This document shows positions 17,298-25,663 of a stretch of DNA of 34,818 nt, piece after piece. The notes beneath the pieces are model-generated. The model saw only the letters and a program-made list of their open reading frames with translations, ran no database searches and was not told the DNA's origin. Where the stretch lies: positions 1 to 34,818 of the forward strand of contig JAKQBZ010000075.1 in the NCBI GenBank assembly GCA_029559435.1. The letters are read 5' to 3'. Numbering within the stretch: position 1 is the stretch's first letter; each line of letters begins with the position of its first letter. The translations under genes and the position numbers were made by a program. The DNA is from Deltaproteobacteria bacterium (GTDB lineage: Bacteria > Desulfobacterota > Syntrophorhabdia > Syntrophorhabdales > Syntrophorhabdaceae).

Positions 17298-17459
17298 GCC
17301 GTGACCTCTCTCCTGAATATCATACAAAATAATTCATAAGCGGCTCAAGTGGAAAGCACACATTTTACAGTATATCCTATATCAATATAACATGTCGGGA
17401 TCGCAAACAAAGCGTTGATCTTTCAATGCAAGGAGGCTGCGGGGCGGCGCTTTATTTGC

Positions 17460-17488
17460 TTGAAAAAAGATCAAATAACTTATATCTT
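17460..17488 (+). promoter_or_regulatory. Candidate sigma-70 promoter for the MoaE-like gene
   Basis: TTGAAA (17460-17465) and TATCTT (17483-17488) are 17 bases apart, in AT-rich DNA 28 bases upstream of the ATG at 17516. TGGAGG provides the ribosome binding site. Confidence 0.4.
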
Positions 17489-17515
17489 AAATTGTAATTT
17501 TACATTGGAGGCTTT

Positions 17516-17869
17516 ATGATCGCTGAATGGATAGAGGAAATAAAAAAGACAGCGGACCCTGAAAAACTGGGGATGATCATCGTTCACAACGGGATCGTCC
17601 GCGGCACCTCGAAGGATGGCAAGACCGTCGGGGCCATGAAGTTATCTTACGATAAAGGGATGCTCGAAGCCTGCGTCAAAGAGCTGACAGGCCGTGAAGG
17701 GATTGCGGATATCAGGGTCTGGATCAACGAGGGCATGCTGAATGTGGGCGATGACATTATGCGCCTTGTTGTCGCGGGGAGGTTCAGGACCGATGTCCTG
17801 CCCGTGCTCCAGGAGCTCCTGTCATTTATAAAAAGCCGCGTCGTGCACGAAGAAGAAATGTACGCATGA
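17516..17869 (+). CDS. MoaE-like (molybdopterin synthase large subunit-like) protein
   Basis: A 117-aa protein that resembles MoaE, the catalytic subunit that adds sulfur to cyclic pyranopterin monophosphate. The strand NGIVRGTSKDGKTVGAMKLS matches the G-x-VR-x(3)-GK-V part, and RVWINEGMLNVGDDIMRLVV matches the following I-H-R-G-x-L-x-V-G-D block. The lysine in FIKSRV corresponds to the first active-site lysine. The second one, in the usual PIWKKE end, is missing because the protein ends VVHEEEMYA. It therefore may be a divergent or non-catalytic MoaE. ATG with TGGAGG upstream; monocistronic. Confidence 0.65.
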   Translation: MIAEWIEEIKKTADPEKLGMIIVHNGIVRGTSKDGKTVGAMKLSYDKGMLEACVKELTGREGIADIRVWINEGMLNVGDDIMRLVVAGRFRTDVLPVLQELLSFIKSRVVHEEEMYA

Positions 17870-17882
17870 ACTCTCCTGCCAT

Positions 17883-17912
17883 GCCCCCTCGCCCTGCCCT
17901 CTTCCGCGATGG
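17883..17912. repeat. Dispersed GC-rich hairpin repeat, copy 2 (degraded)
   Basis: GCCCCCTCGCCCTGCCCTCT followed by TCCGCGATGG matches the left half of the copies at 8584 and 22085; the pairing right arm is lost. Confidence 0.45.
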
Positions 17913-18060
17913 ACTAACAACCTATAAACACACATAGTCTGTTGACCTTTTCGTCTTATATATAGTATTTATTATAGACCATCTGATTCATCCCGGGAAA
18001 CAAAATTGGTCAGGGGATCGTAATGGCAATGTTTTGCAACAGGACCAGGCAGGAGGGCCG

Positions 18061-19479
18061 ATGAAATCTTCACCACCCCAAACGCTCATTGAAGATATGG
18101 AAAGGATAGTGGGCAATAAATACGTATCTGCCCATATTTTCGAGAGGATAAAAAACTCGCTCGATACATTCCCCTACGAGGCAGGAAAGGACGCGCTGCC
18201 ATATGTGGTCGTTATGCCGGGCTCCAGGGAAGAGGTCAGCGAAATAATGCGCTATGCGAACGATTCAAAGGTCCCTGTCTTTATCAGGGGTTCAGGGACA
18301 TCATTTATCGGCGCCGCACGGTACCGTGTCCCCGGCATTGTCCTCAATACCCATAGATTAAGCGCCATTGAGCTCTCAGAGGATTACGGCTATTTCGAGT
18401 GCGGCCCGGGGTGCATCTGCGCCTCCGTCGAAGAGGCGCTGAAAAAACGGGGCTTTTTCCTGCCGGCCGCGCCAGGCAGCCGGCTTATAGCGAGCATGGG
18501 CGGAATAATCTCCAATAATACAAGCGCCCATATTGTGGATACGAGCATCGGGAAGCCCGGCGATTACGTGCTCGGCGTCGAAGCGGTGCTTCCCACGGGA
18601 GAGATCATCGAAACAGGCACAAAAGGCCTTCGCAGGCCGGCTGGAACGGACCTTACCAAGTTTTTCGTGGGAGGGGACGGACTCCTGGGCATCGTCACGA
18701 AGATCAGAATGCGGCTTGTCCCGCAATTCGAGAGGGCGTGCGGTGTTGCCGTATATAAGGGCCTCGAATCTGTAGCGAGAGCCGTCCAGAGGATGTACAT
18801 GGAAAGGCGCCCTGCCCCGTTCTTTATGGAATTTATGGAGGAAAAGGTTGCGCAGATAGGGTACGACCTTAAAGGCTTGCAGCCGCCGGGAGGAGCTGTC
18901 GTCTTATTCGTGACCAATGCAGACTCGAAGGAGGAGGCGGCCCGGAAGGCCGACCAGATCCTGCTCTCATTGGAAGCGGAACATCCCGTTGAGGCGCAAC
19001 GCATTGAAGATGCCGTCCTATGGGAAAAGCTTTGGTCTGCAAGGGAGGTCATCGGGTCCTTCCTTATGCAGCAAAGCGGCAATCAATGGGCTTCCGCCGA
19101 GGTGGTTTCGAATTTAAAAGATCTTCCCGAGTGCCTCAACGAGGCCGCCAATTTTAATAAAGGGCTTCCGGTCCTCAGCCAGTTGACCGGTTATCTCTTC
19201 GGCCATATCGGGGGGTTGACCATGCATCCCGGCGTTATCATACCAAAGGATTGGGACAACGGGAAAAAGAGAAGGGCCATTGATGAAAAGTTCCAAAGGG
19301 AGGAGGAGCTAAATCTAAAATACGGCACATGCGGAGGAGAGTGGGGACAGTTCTCCAAAAGGACCTCTTTCTTCGTGAACCGCTATGGAGAGAAAGGCTA
19401 CGGGCTCGTAAAAAATATGAAAAAGGCGTTCGATCCTAATAATATATTGAACACAGGCGTGTTGGAGGGCTATCAATAA
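18061..19479 (+). CDS. FAD-binding oxidoreductase, GlcD / D-lactate dehydrogenase-like
   Basis: A 472-aa flavoprotein of the VAO/PCMH family that oxidises 2-hydroxy acids. The FAD-binding PCMH domain occupies about residues 45-225: PGSREEVSEIMRYAN, the pyrophosphate loop RGSGTS, then SMGGIISNNTS and GGDGLLGIVTKI. The C-terminal cap (about 230-470) ends FDPNNILNTG, a common closing motif of GlcD relatives. The frame is open from TTG 18034, but AGGAGG just before ATG 18061 fixes the start. The Fe-S gene 46 bases downstream is the likely partner, forming a two-subunit dehydrogenase; the actual hydroxy acid is unknown. Confidence 0.9.
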   Translation: MKSSPPQTLIEDMERIVGNKYVSAHIFERIKNSLDTFPYEAGKDALPYVVVMPGSREEVSEIMRYANDSKVPVFIRGSGTSFIGAARYRVPGIVLNTHRLSAIELSEDYGYFECGPGCICASVEEALKKRGFFLPAAPGSRLIASMGGIISNNTSAHIVDTSIGKPGDYVLGVEAVLPTGEIIETGTKGLRRPAGTDLTKFFVGGDGLLGIVTKIRMRLVPQFERACGVAVYKGLESVARAVQRMYMERRPAPFFMEFMEEKVAQIGYDLKGLQPPGGAVVLFVTNADSKEEAARKADQILLSLEAEHPVEAQRIEDAVLWEKLWSAREVIGSFLMQQSGNQWASAEVVSNLKDLPECLNEAANFNKGLPVLSQLTGYLFGHIGGLTMHPGVIIPKDWDNGKKRRAIDEKFQREEELNLKYGTCGGEWGQFSKRTSFFVNRYGEKGYGLVKNMKKAFDPNNILNTGVLEGYQ

Positions 19480-19525
19480 CGGTTTAGGGACGACACCGGC
19501 GCGGGAAACACGTGGAGGCAAAGAG

Positions 19526-20716
19526 ATGGATGAAAATGAAATAAATGGCGATTCTCACAACAGGGAAACCGTTCTTGACGCCGCGAGCAGGTGCAGGAAC
19601 TGCAATTATTGCTTTACGATCTGCCCTCTTTTCCAGTCTACCAGGGGGTTTATGAGCCAGACGCCGTCCGGCATCCTGCAGTCCATCAAGTACGCAATTA
19701 AATGGGACCTGCTCAAAGGAAAAGAAAAAGAGATCCTTCGCGACCTCGTATATTCCTGCACAACGTGCAACGGCTGCGTTGTCCGGTGCAAGGCAAAGGC
19801 GACGGGGATCCCTGTGCTCGAAGCGATCGAGGCGGGAAGGAAGATCTTGCGGGAGATGATGATCGGCCCGCTGCCGCAACAAAGAAAGCCGCTGAAAGAC
19901 CTTCTTAAAAATGGCAACCCTTACGGCGAAAAACCTGAAAAGAGGTTCGAGTGGCTGGAAGGCCTCAGCGTCAAGCGCCTGCCCCGGGATCAGGCGGATA
20001 TCCTGCTCTATGTTGGGTGCACGCTGTCCTATGACCAGGATCTTCACAGCATTGGAAGAAACCTTCTTGCAGTCTTCGACCGGTTGGATATCGACTACGG
20101 CATATTGGAAAATGAGACCTGCTGCGGAGATCCTGCGCTTCGCATGGGCGACGAGGCGATCTTCCAGGAATTGATGGATGCAAACGTCCGGCTTTTCAAG
20201 GAAGCCGGCGTGAAGAAGATCGTAACCCTGTCACCTCATTGTTTTAATACCTTCTCAAAAGAATATCCTGAGCAAGAAAAGCAATGGTCGGTCCGCCATT
20301 ATGTTGAATTCCTCCTGGACGTCCTGAAGGATAAAAAGGCAGTCTTGACCAAGAAGCTCCCTTACACCGTCGCATACCACGACGCCTGCTATCTCGGCAG
20401 GCACAACCAGATATACGACCCGCCGAGGGAACTCATTGCTATGGTCCCCGGGATCAGGCTGGTCGAAATGAAGATGAAGAAGGATGAGGCCCTGTGCTGC
20501 GGGGGAGGAGGAGGGAGGATGTTCGCTGAGGTCGAGGAAGAGCCGAAGCTGGCCCGTACGCGCATCAACCAGGCAATCGATGAAGGCGCGGACGTCCTTG
20601 CCACTGCGTGCCCCTGGTGCTTTACAATGCTCCTGAACGCGGCAAAAGACCTTCAGGCAACAGACAGGATCAAGGTAATGGATATAACCGGGCTCCTGAA
20701 AGAGTCCATGGCTTAA
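19526..20716 (+). CDS. Fe-S oxidoreductase, GlcF / HdrD-like (two CCG domains)
   Basis: A 396-aa electron-transfer protein. Two [4Fe-4S] ferredoxin motifs, CRNCNYCFTICP (about residues 23-34) and CTTCNGCVVRC (about 77-87), are followed by two cysteine-rich CCG domains. The first runs GCTLSYD...CCGDP...LSPHCF, the second HDACYLGRHN...CCGGGGGRM...ACPWC. This layout is that of GlcF, lactate-oxidase LutA/LldE-type and HdrD proteins. It probably takes electrons from the adjacent flavoprotein. ATG with GGAGGCAAAGAG upstream. No membrane anchor is seen, so the electron acceptor is open. Confidence 0.9.
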   Translation: MDENEINGDSHNRETVLDAASRCRNCNYCFTICPLFQSTRGFMSQTPSGILQSIKYAIKWDLLKGKEKEILRDLVYSCTTCNGCVVRCKAKATGIPVLEAIEAGRKILREMMIGPLPQQRKPLKDLLKNGNPYGEKPEKRFEWLEGLSVKRLPRDQADILLYVGCTLSYDQDLHSIGRNLLAVFDRLDIDYGILENETCCGDPALRMGDEAIFQELMDANVRLFKEAGVKKIVTLSPHCFNTFSKEYPEQEKQWSVRHYVEFLLDVLKDKKAVLTKKLPYTVAYHDACYLGRHNQIYDPPRELIAMVPGIRLVEMKMKKDEALCCGGGGGRMFAEVEEEPKLARTRINQAIDEGADVLATACPWCFTMLLNAAKDLQATDRIKVMDITGLLKESMA

Positions 20717-20754
20717 AGCATGAGACAGGAGGAACGAGACAAACTAAGCAGAAT

Positions 20755-20906
20755 GAGCATCGGCGGCGGGCTTTCCCCACAAACACGCTCATTTCGCTCC
20801 AGCGGCTACATTCGCTCGCGTTCGGCTTCGGAACTTTTGCTGCGCAAAAGACCGAGCTTCCTCGCCTCGCGACGGTTTGCTTGCGGAAAACCCGCCGCCG
20901 ATGCTC
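20755..20906. repeat. 152-bp palindromic element with 22-bp terminal inverted repeats
   Basis: GAGCATCGGCGGCGGGCTTT plus CC (20755-20776) is inverted at 20885-20906 with a single mismatch. At the centre CTTTTGC-TGC-GCAAAAG (20834-20850) forms a perfect hairpin, and the flanks GGCTTCGGA and CCGAGCTTCC extend it imperfectly. The whole could fold into a long cruciform. No transposase gene is present. It may be a non-autonomous (MITE-like) element or a structured RNA; no flanking target duplication was recognised. Confidence 0.6.
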
Positions 20907-20973
20907 AGCTATACGTATCGGGAATAAGCTGTTTTCATGTAATGCCAAAATAAAGAATTATGTTTTTGCTTTT

Positions 20974-21004
20974 CTATATACGATATACGAACTACGATAT
21001 ACTG
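20974..21004. repeat. GATATACGAACTACG-type intergenic repeat, copy 3
   Basis: Reads TATATACGATATACGAACTA then CGATATACTGT. The strongest similarity is to 8786-8825. Confidence 0.55.
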
Positions 21005-21050
21005 TAAGATTATCAATAGAGTGTAAGAACAAAATATCAAGGAGGTAAGT

Positions 21051-22046
21051 ATGGATCAGAGATCGAGGTCAGTAAAAGAAAAAATGGCGGTTGTGGGCAT
21101 CGTTGCCTTGTTTCTTCTCACCGTCGTTGTTTCAGGCGCCGCCCTGGCACAGAAAAAGGCCATTCTTTCAATCGCAGCCGGCGGAACAGGAGGGGTCTGG
21201 TACCCATACAGCGGCGCCATGGCAAGCGTTATATCAAAATATATCCCCGGCGTTGAAGCCACCGCCGAGGTGACCGCCGCTGCAGTGGATAACGCCAAGC
21301 TGCTGGGGGCAAAGAAGGCAGACCTGGCTATCATGCTCGGCGATGTAGGATACGACGCATACACCGGAAAGGGCATATTCAAAGATAAAGTGCCCATGAG
21401 AAACCTCGCGGGGCTTTACGCCTCTATTACCCACGTCGTCACTATTGACGGCAAGGGAATCAATTCAATAAACGATCTAAAAGGGAAAAGGGTCTCAACC
21501 GGTGCGCCCGGGAGCGCAACCGAGGTATTGTCAGGAAGGATCATGGAGGCCTTCGGCATAGATCCTCAAAAAGATATAAAAAGGGACCGCCTTAGCGCCT
21601 CAGAATCAGCCAATGCCCTGAAGGACGGCAAGATCGATGCATACTTCTGGGTGGGCGGGATACCGACCGCCTCTGTCATGGATGTGGCTGCAAGCCCCGG
21701 CATCAAGATCAAGCTTATAAGCCATGGAGAGGCGCTGGAGAAGATGGTAGCCAAATACGGCCCCATATATTTCAAAACGGTCTGCCCAGCAAACACATAT
21801 AAAGGCGTAGACTACGATGTGACGACCGTATCGGCAGGAAACTTCCTGGTCTGCCACGAGAAAATGGACGAAAAGATGGCCTATACTATCGTGAAAACCT
21901 TGTTCGAACACAAAAGCGACCTTGTGGCGATCCATAAAGTCGCCAAGGACCTGACGTTAGAGAGTGCGGTGCTGGGTTCCCCCTTTCCTTTTCACCCGGG
22001 CGCACTAAAATTCTACAAAGAGAAAAAGGTGAAGATGCCGAAGTAA
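21051..22046 (+). CDS. TAXI-type TRAP transporter substrate-binding protein
   Basis: A 331-aa periplasmic binding protein. Residues 1-33 are a Sec signal peptide with a hydrophobic core (VVGIVALFLLTVVVSGAALA) and a probable cut after ALA. The mature N-terminus, SIAAGGTGGVWYPYSGAMASV, carries the TAXI family signature G-G-x-x-G-x-x-Y-x-x-x-x-x-x-A. The ligand region GKRVSTGAPGSATE and the DAYFWVGGIPTASV segment are also typical. No fused TRAP membrane subunit (about 600 aa) is adjacent, so it is an orphan in this window. ATG with AAGGAGG 6 bases upstream. The ligand is probably a carboxylic acid (inference from the family). Confidence 0.9.
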   Translation: MDQRSRSVKEKMAVVGIVALFLLTVVVSGAALAQKKAILSIAAGGTGGVWYPYSGAMASVISKYIPGVEATAEVTAAAVDNAKLLGAKKADLAIMLGDVGYDAYTGKGIFKDKVPMRNLAGLYASITHVVTIDGKGINSINDLKGKRVSTGAPGSATEVLSGRIMEAFGIDPQKDIKRDRLSASESANALKDGKIDAYFWVGGIPTASVMDVAASPGIKIKLISHGEALEKMVAKYGPIYFKTVCPANTYKGVDYDVTTVSAGNFLVCHEKMDEKMAYTIVKTLFEHKSDLVAIHKVAKDLTLESAVLGSPFPFHPGALKFYKEKKVKMPK

Positions 22047-22084
22047 GCTGCAATATATCAAAGGATAGAAAACGGCATGATTAT

Positions 22085-22151
22085 GCCCCCTCACCCTACT
22101 CTCTCCCGCGAGAAGAGAGGGGGCAGCGTTACCCCGCAGCAAGCTGCGGGG
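22085..22151. repeat. Dispersed GC-rich hairpin repeat, copy 3, with a second hairpin
   Basis: GCCCCCTC (22085-22092) pairs with GAGAGGGGGC (22115-22124). Immediately after, CCCCGCAGC-AA-GCTGCGGGG (22132-22151) is a perfect 9-bp hairpin. There is no T-run after it, so it is not a standard terminator. Confidence 0.6.
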
Positions 22152-22182
22152 AATCATCCGGATTGAACAATAGAGGTATGAC

Positions 22183-23541
22183 ATGGACGCTACATCCAGA
22201 ATCCTGCAGCATATAGAGCAAACGCAGTTCCACGACCTCCCTGAAGCCGTTGTGGAAAATACAAAGAGGTTCATCCTTGATTCGATCGGGGTTGCCCTTG
22301 CGGGCCGCAACTCGCCCGGCTGCAGAGAGGTCGTGGACCTCGTCAAGGAATGGGGAGGAAAACCAGAGGCTGTGATAATGTCTTATGGAGGGAAGGTCCC
22401 TGCGCCCTGGGCAGCCATGGCGAACAGCACCATGATGCATGCCCTCGATTTCGACGATACCCTCGATGAGTCGGCCCTTCACGCGCACGTCTCGGTCCTG
22501 CCTGCGGCATTGGCAGCGGCCGAATCGGCAGGCAATGTCTCCGGAGCGGACCTGATCAACGCCGTTGTCCTCGGGGTCGATATCGTCTGCAGGCTGGGCC
22601 TGAGCACCAAGCGCCCCCTTTCATGGATCAGGACGGCCACGTGCGGCACATTTGGCGCTGCCGTGGCGGCAGGAAAGATCATCGGCCTTGACAGGGAAAG
22701 GCTGGCGCACGTATTGGGCATAGCCTACAGCCAGACCGCAGGGAACGCCCAATGCCTGATCGACGGGGGGCTCGTAAAACGCATGCAGCCGGCCTTTTCC
22801 GCAAAGTCGGGCGTGCTGTCGGCGTTTCTTGCGCAAAAGGGCATTACCGGCGCAAGGGGTTTTCTTGAAGGGCAATACGGGTTCTTTAATCTCTACGAGT
22901 CGGGTGATTACGATCGGGAAAGGCTTGCGGAAGGTCTGGGGAAAGAGTATGGAGGGATGAAGTTGAGCATCAAGCCCTATCCGTCCTGCAGGATGACGCA
23001 CGCCTCCATCGATGCCGCCCTGGGGGCAAAAAGCGATTACGATATCGATCCCTCCTCCATCGAAGAGATCGTTGTCCACGTATCGAAAATGGCTCAGGAG
23101 ATGGTAGGACAACCGTTTGCGATCCGGGATAACCCGCAGGTCGACGCGCAGTTCAGCATACCCTATACGGTCGCAACCGCGCTTCTGCGCGGCGATGTAT
23201 TCCTTGACGATTTTGAGGAAAGAACGATCAGGGATGCGCGCGTCGCGGAGCTCGCGAAGAAGGTGCGGGTGGTCGTTGACCCGGCATTGCCGGAGCGCGG
23301 GATGGACAGCGCGAACCTGTTCGTTCATTGCAAAGGCAACATCTACAGCAAGAAGATCGACACGATGAAAGGGAATCCCCGCAACCCCTTGTCTTCGGAC
23401 GAATGCATTGAAAAGTTCCTGAAATGTGTCGGCTACGGCAGGCTTGAGGGCCTGAAGGACAAAACCCCTTCCATTATCGAACGGGTCCTTCACCTTGAGG
23501 CACTCGAAAATATCGGGGGACTGACAGCGCTCCTGGCGTAG
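22183..23541 (+). CDS. MmgE/PrpD family protein
   Basis: A 452-aa member of the family that includes 2-methylcitrate dehydratase PrpD, cis-aconitate decarboxylase and iminodisuccinate epimerase. Typical segments are FILDSIGVALAGR near the start, NSTMMHALDFDDT (the conserved HxxDFDD-type motif), ADLINAVVLGVDIVCRLG, and KPYPSCRMTHASIDAA, with the conserved His/Cys region near residue 265. The family catalyses dehydration, decarboxylation or epimerisation of carboxylic acids. Absence of prpB/prpC nearby argues against the methylcitrate cycle, so the substrate is unknown. Confidence 0.88.
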   Translation: MDATSRILQHIEQTQFHDLPEAVVENTKRFILDSIGVALAGRNSPGCREVVDLVKEWGGKPEAVIMSYGGKVPAPWAAMANSTMMHALDFDDTLDESALHAHVSVLPAALAAAESAGNVSGADLINAVVLGVDIVCRLGLSTKRPLSWIRTATCGTFGAAVAAGKIIGLDRERLAHVLGIAYSQTAGNAQCLIDGGLVKRMQPAFSAKSGVLSAFLAQKGITGARGFLEGQYGFFNLYESGDYDRERLAEGLGKEYGGMKLSIKPYPSCRMTHASIDAALGAKSDYDIDPSSIEEIVVHVSKMAQEMVGQPFAIRDNPQVDAQFSIPYTVATALLRGDVFLDDFEERTIRDARVAELAKKVRVVVDPALPERGMDSANLFVHCKGNIYSKKIDTMKGNPRNPLSSDECIEKFLKCVGYGRLEGLKDKTPSIIERVLHLEALENIGGLTALLA

Positions 23542-23606
23542 CCCGCGCACCCTGCCGGACCTCTCCGCGTCGAAGCAACGCCGACCGTCAAAAAGGAGGT
23601 GCTTCA

Positions 23607-24305
23607 ATGGGATCACAGGATAAGAAAAAGAAGGTAAAGGCCCAATGCGCCAAATGCAGCGTGGAGCTCCGGGAGCGGGCATGCATAAAGCCCGGCGGGA
23701 CAACTTCAACGGGGTGTCCCACTGTGTCTGCCAAAAACCTTCTCAAAAAGGCCGGCGGGGAATACCGGTCGGCGGAGAACCGCGAGTTTGCCCGCCAGGC
23801 ATCGATACAGGAAGGCGAATGTTATGCCGGCAGGGAGCGGCAACCGTACGTCATACACCCCGTAAAGCCCAGGATCCTGGAGATATGCGAGTTCGCACAG
23901 AAAATGGGATACCGGCGCCTCGGGGTCTTCTTCTGCGCCGGCCTTGCCAGGGAGGCCGCCGCGGTCTCAGCTCTTTTTGAAGGAAAGGGCTTCCAGGTCG
24001 TCTCGGTCATGTGCAAGGCAGGCTGCGTGCCGAAAGAAGAGATCGGCCTGAGCGACGATGAAAAGATGTTCAGGGGCGGCCATGAATCAATGTGCAACCC
24101 GATCTTCCAAGCCATGGTGGCCAACGAAGAGGAGGTCGACTTCAACGTCCTCCTCGGCCTTTGCGTTGGCCACGACTCGCTGTTCTTCAAGTATGCAAAG
24201 GCCCCCTCCACGGTCCTGGCGGTGAAGGACCGCGTCACAGGGCACAACCCCCTGGCGGCTCTCTACCTCTTGGACAGTTATTATGCATGGCTGAAGGAAC
24301 AGTAA
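23607..24305 (+). CDS. DUF1847 (putative metal-binding) protein
   Basis: A 232-aa cysteine-rich protein matching the DUF1847 pattern. There is an N-terminal CAKC plus later Cys (QCAKCSVELRERACIK, GCPTV), then FFCAGLAREAAAVSALFEGKG, VVSVMCKAGCVPKEEIG, the segment SMCNPIFQAM, LLGLCVGHDSLFFKYAKAPS and KDRVTGHNPLAALY. At least nine cysteines lie in conserved places, which suggests binding of zinc or an Fe-S cluster. Its biochemical function is not established. ATG with AAGGAGG upstream. It ends 15 bases before the convergent cation-efflux gene, with no clear terminator between. Confidence 0.85.
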   Translation: MGSQDKKKKVKAQCAKCSVELRERACIKPGGTTSTGCPTVSAKNLLKKAGGEYRSAENREFARQASIQEGECYAGRERQPYVIHPVKPRILEICEFAQKMGYRRLGVFFCAGLAREAAAVSALFEGKGFQVVSVMCKAGCVPKEEIGLSDDEKMFRGGHESMCNPIFQAMVANEEEVDFNVLLGLCVGHDSLFFKYAKAPSTVLAVKDRVTGHNPLAALYLLDSYYAWLKEQ

Positions 24306-24320
24306 CATTTCCGCGCCGCT

Positions 24321-25643
24321 TCAGAAAGGCCCGTCGTGCTGCAGCGGCCCTTTTCCCTTTCGCTCGATCTCCGATTCCTCTGCGGGATGAGGCGCAGCGA
24401 TCGGCTCTACCTCTCCCTTACGGTATCGTTCGACGACATCGCGCACCCTTTCGCCTGCTTCGACCCGGTAAATATCGATAAAATTATCCTTCAGCATGTG
24501 GAAGGATATCTCCCCGATCTTGGCGGTAAAGACAAGGTCCAGGTCGTGCCTGATCACGGCCTTGATGACCTTTACCCCTAAGTGTATGCGATCCTTGTCG
24601 CCGAGGAACGCGTTGTAATAAAAATCCTCTATCTCGGCGGCCCCTTCATTACCGATCTGCAAAATGATGAAGTATGGCGCCCTGGCAAAGTGGCCGTAGA
24701 CCTTTGAATCCAGTCCATTTATATCTTTGACCGGGACAATGGCAGAGACGGTATCGTACCGTGCCGGCTCGACATGGACAAAAACAGATTCGATCTGGCT
24801 ATGATCCGCGGCTATGAGGTTTTCGATCCTGTCGGTAACTTCGTGCGCCCTGTACACAGAGACCGATGGGGCGGTGGCAATATCGCATTCCACCATCTTA
24901 AACGGCCCGGATTGGCGTATCTTGACATTCCGCACCTCCTTGACGCCGTCAACGGAAGATATCTTCTCCTCTATCTCTGACTGCAGCTTCGGATCAAGGC
25001 TTGCATCCATGAGGATAAGGACCGGCGTCCATATGTTCTTTATGCCAAGCCTGATAATGAGCAGGGCAATAAATATTACGATCGAACCTTCAATATAGGG
25101 GATCCTTGCGTGGGCTAACAGTATGCCTGCAAGCACGACCAGGGAAGTGCCGATGTCGAGAAACGCCTCTGATGCATTTGCCTGAAGCGCCCCGGAATTG
25201 ATGAAGGCGCCTGTTTTTCTCTCCATCTTTGCCACAAAATAGGAAACAAAGACCGACGCGCCGCTCACCAGGACAGGCAAAACCGGAAACGCCCTGTCAG
25301 GAGCCAGGACAAAGAACTTTTTGTATCCCTCAATAAGGTTTTCAATGCCCGCCCACGTAATTAAGGCTCCTATCACAAGGGTTACAAAGGTCTCGGCTTT
25401 ATAGAGGCCGTAAGGAAACCTCGCGCTCTCCTTCCGCGAGGCAAGCCAGAGGCCGAACCAGGAAGCAAAGATTGCAAGCACGTCGACGCCGCTGTGGAAG
25501 GCATCGGCAATAAGAATCCGGGAGTCAAAGAGATAGCCGATAATAAATTTTGCAACCGCGAGGAGGAGTATGGCAACGGTCGCGGTTATGGCTACCCTTT
25601 GACCCCGTTCAAGCAGTTCAATATGGGGATTCTTTTTTTTCAC
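24321..25643 (-). CDS. Cation diffusion facilitator fused to a NifX-like domain
   Basis: A 440-aa inner-membrane protein. Residues 1-210 form the six-helix cation-efflux domain and 211-292 the cytoplasmic CDF domain (LDPKLQSEIEEKISSVDGV...VFVHVEP). Residues 298-410 form an added NifX/NifB-type dinitrogenase-cofactor domain (LDSKVYGHFARAPYFIILQI). In the transport site helix 2 keeps His50 and Asp54 (ADAFHSGVD), but helix 5 reads E159-AFL-D163 where zinc exporters have HxxxD, which may shift metal choice. GTG start at 25643 with AGGTGA. It is the last gene of the NifX/MinD series, 20 bases after the zinc-ribbon gene. Confidence 0.88.
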   Translation of the reverse strand: MKKKNPHIELLERGQRVAITATVAILLLAVAKFIIGYLFDSRILIADAFHSGVDVLAIFASWFGLWLASRKESARFPYGLYKAETFVTLVIGALITWAGIENLIEGYKKFFVLAPDRAFPVLPVLVSGASVFVSYFVAKMERKTGAFINSGALQANASEAFLDIGTSLVVLAGILLAHARIPYIEGSIVIFIALLIIRLGIKNIWTPVLILMDASLDPKLQSEIEEKISSVDGVKEVRNVKIRQSGPFKMVECDIATAPSVSVYRAHEVTDRIENLIAADHSQIESVFVHVEPARYDTVSAIVPVKDINGLDSKVYGHFARAPYFIILQIGNEGAAEIEDFYYNAFLGDKDRIHLGVKVIKAVIRHDLDLVFTAKIGEISFHMLKDNFIDIYRVEAGERVRDVVERYRKGEVEPIAAPHPAEESEIERKGKGPLQHDGPF

Positions 25644-25663
25644 GGCTCACCTTGCGGCCCTCG

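Larger units (their letters stand above)
20717..21050. other. Gene-free interval with a palindromic element
   Basis: 334 bases between the Fe-S gene and the TAXI gene. It holds the 152-bp palindromic element (20755-20906), a GATATACGAACTACG-type repeat (20974-21004) and AAGGAGG for the next gene. No credible gene and no strong promoter is seen. Confidence 0.7.

Noticed and set aside
20608-21048. Open frames on both strands across the palindromic element
   Set aside because: They exist only because of the GC-rich palindrome, lack ribosome binding sites and show no protein-like pattern.
22132-22151. Intrinsic terminator after the TAXI gene
   Set aside because: The 9-bp GC hairpin is perfect, but no T-run follows on either strand.
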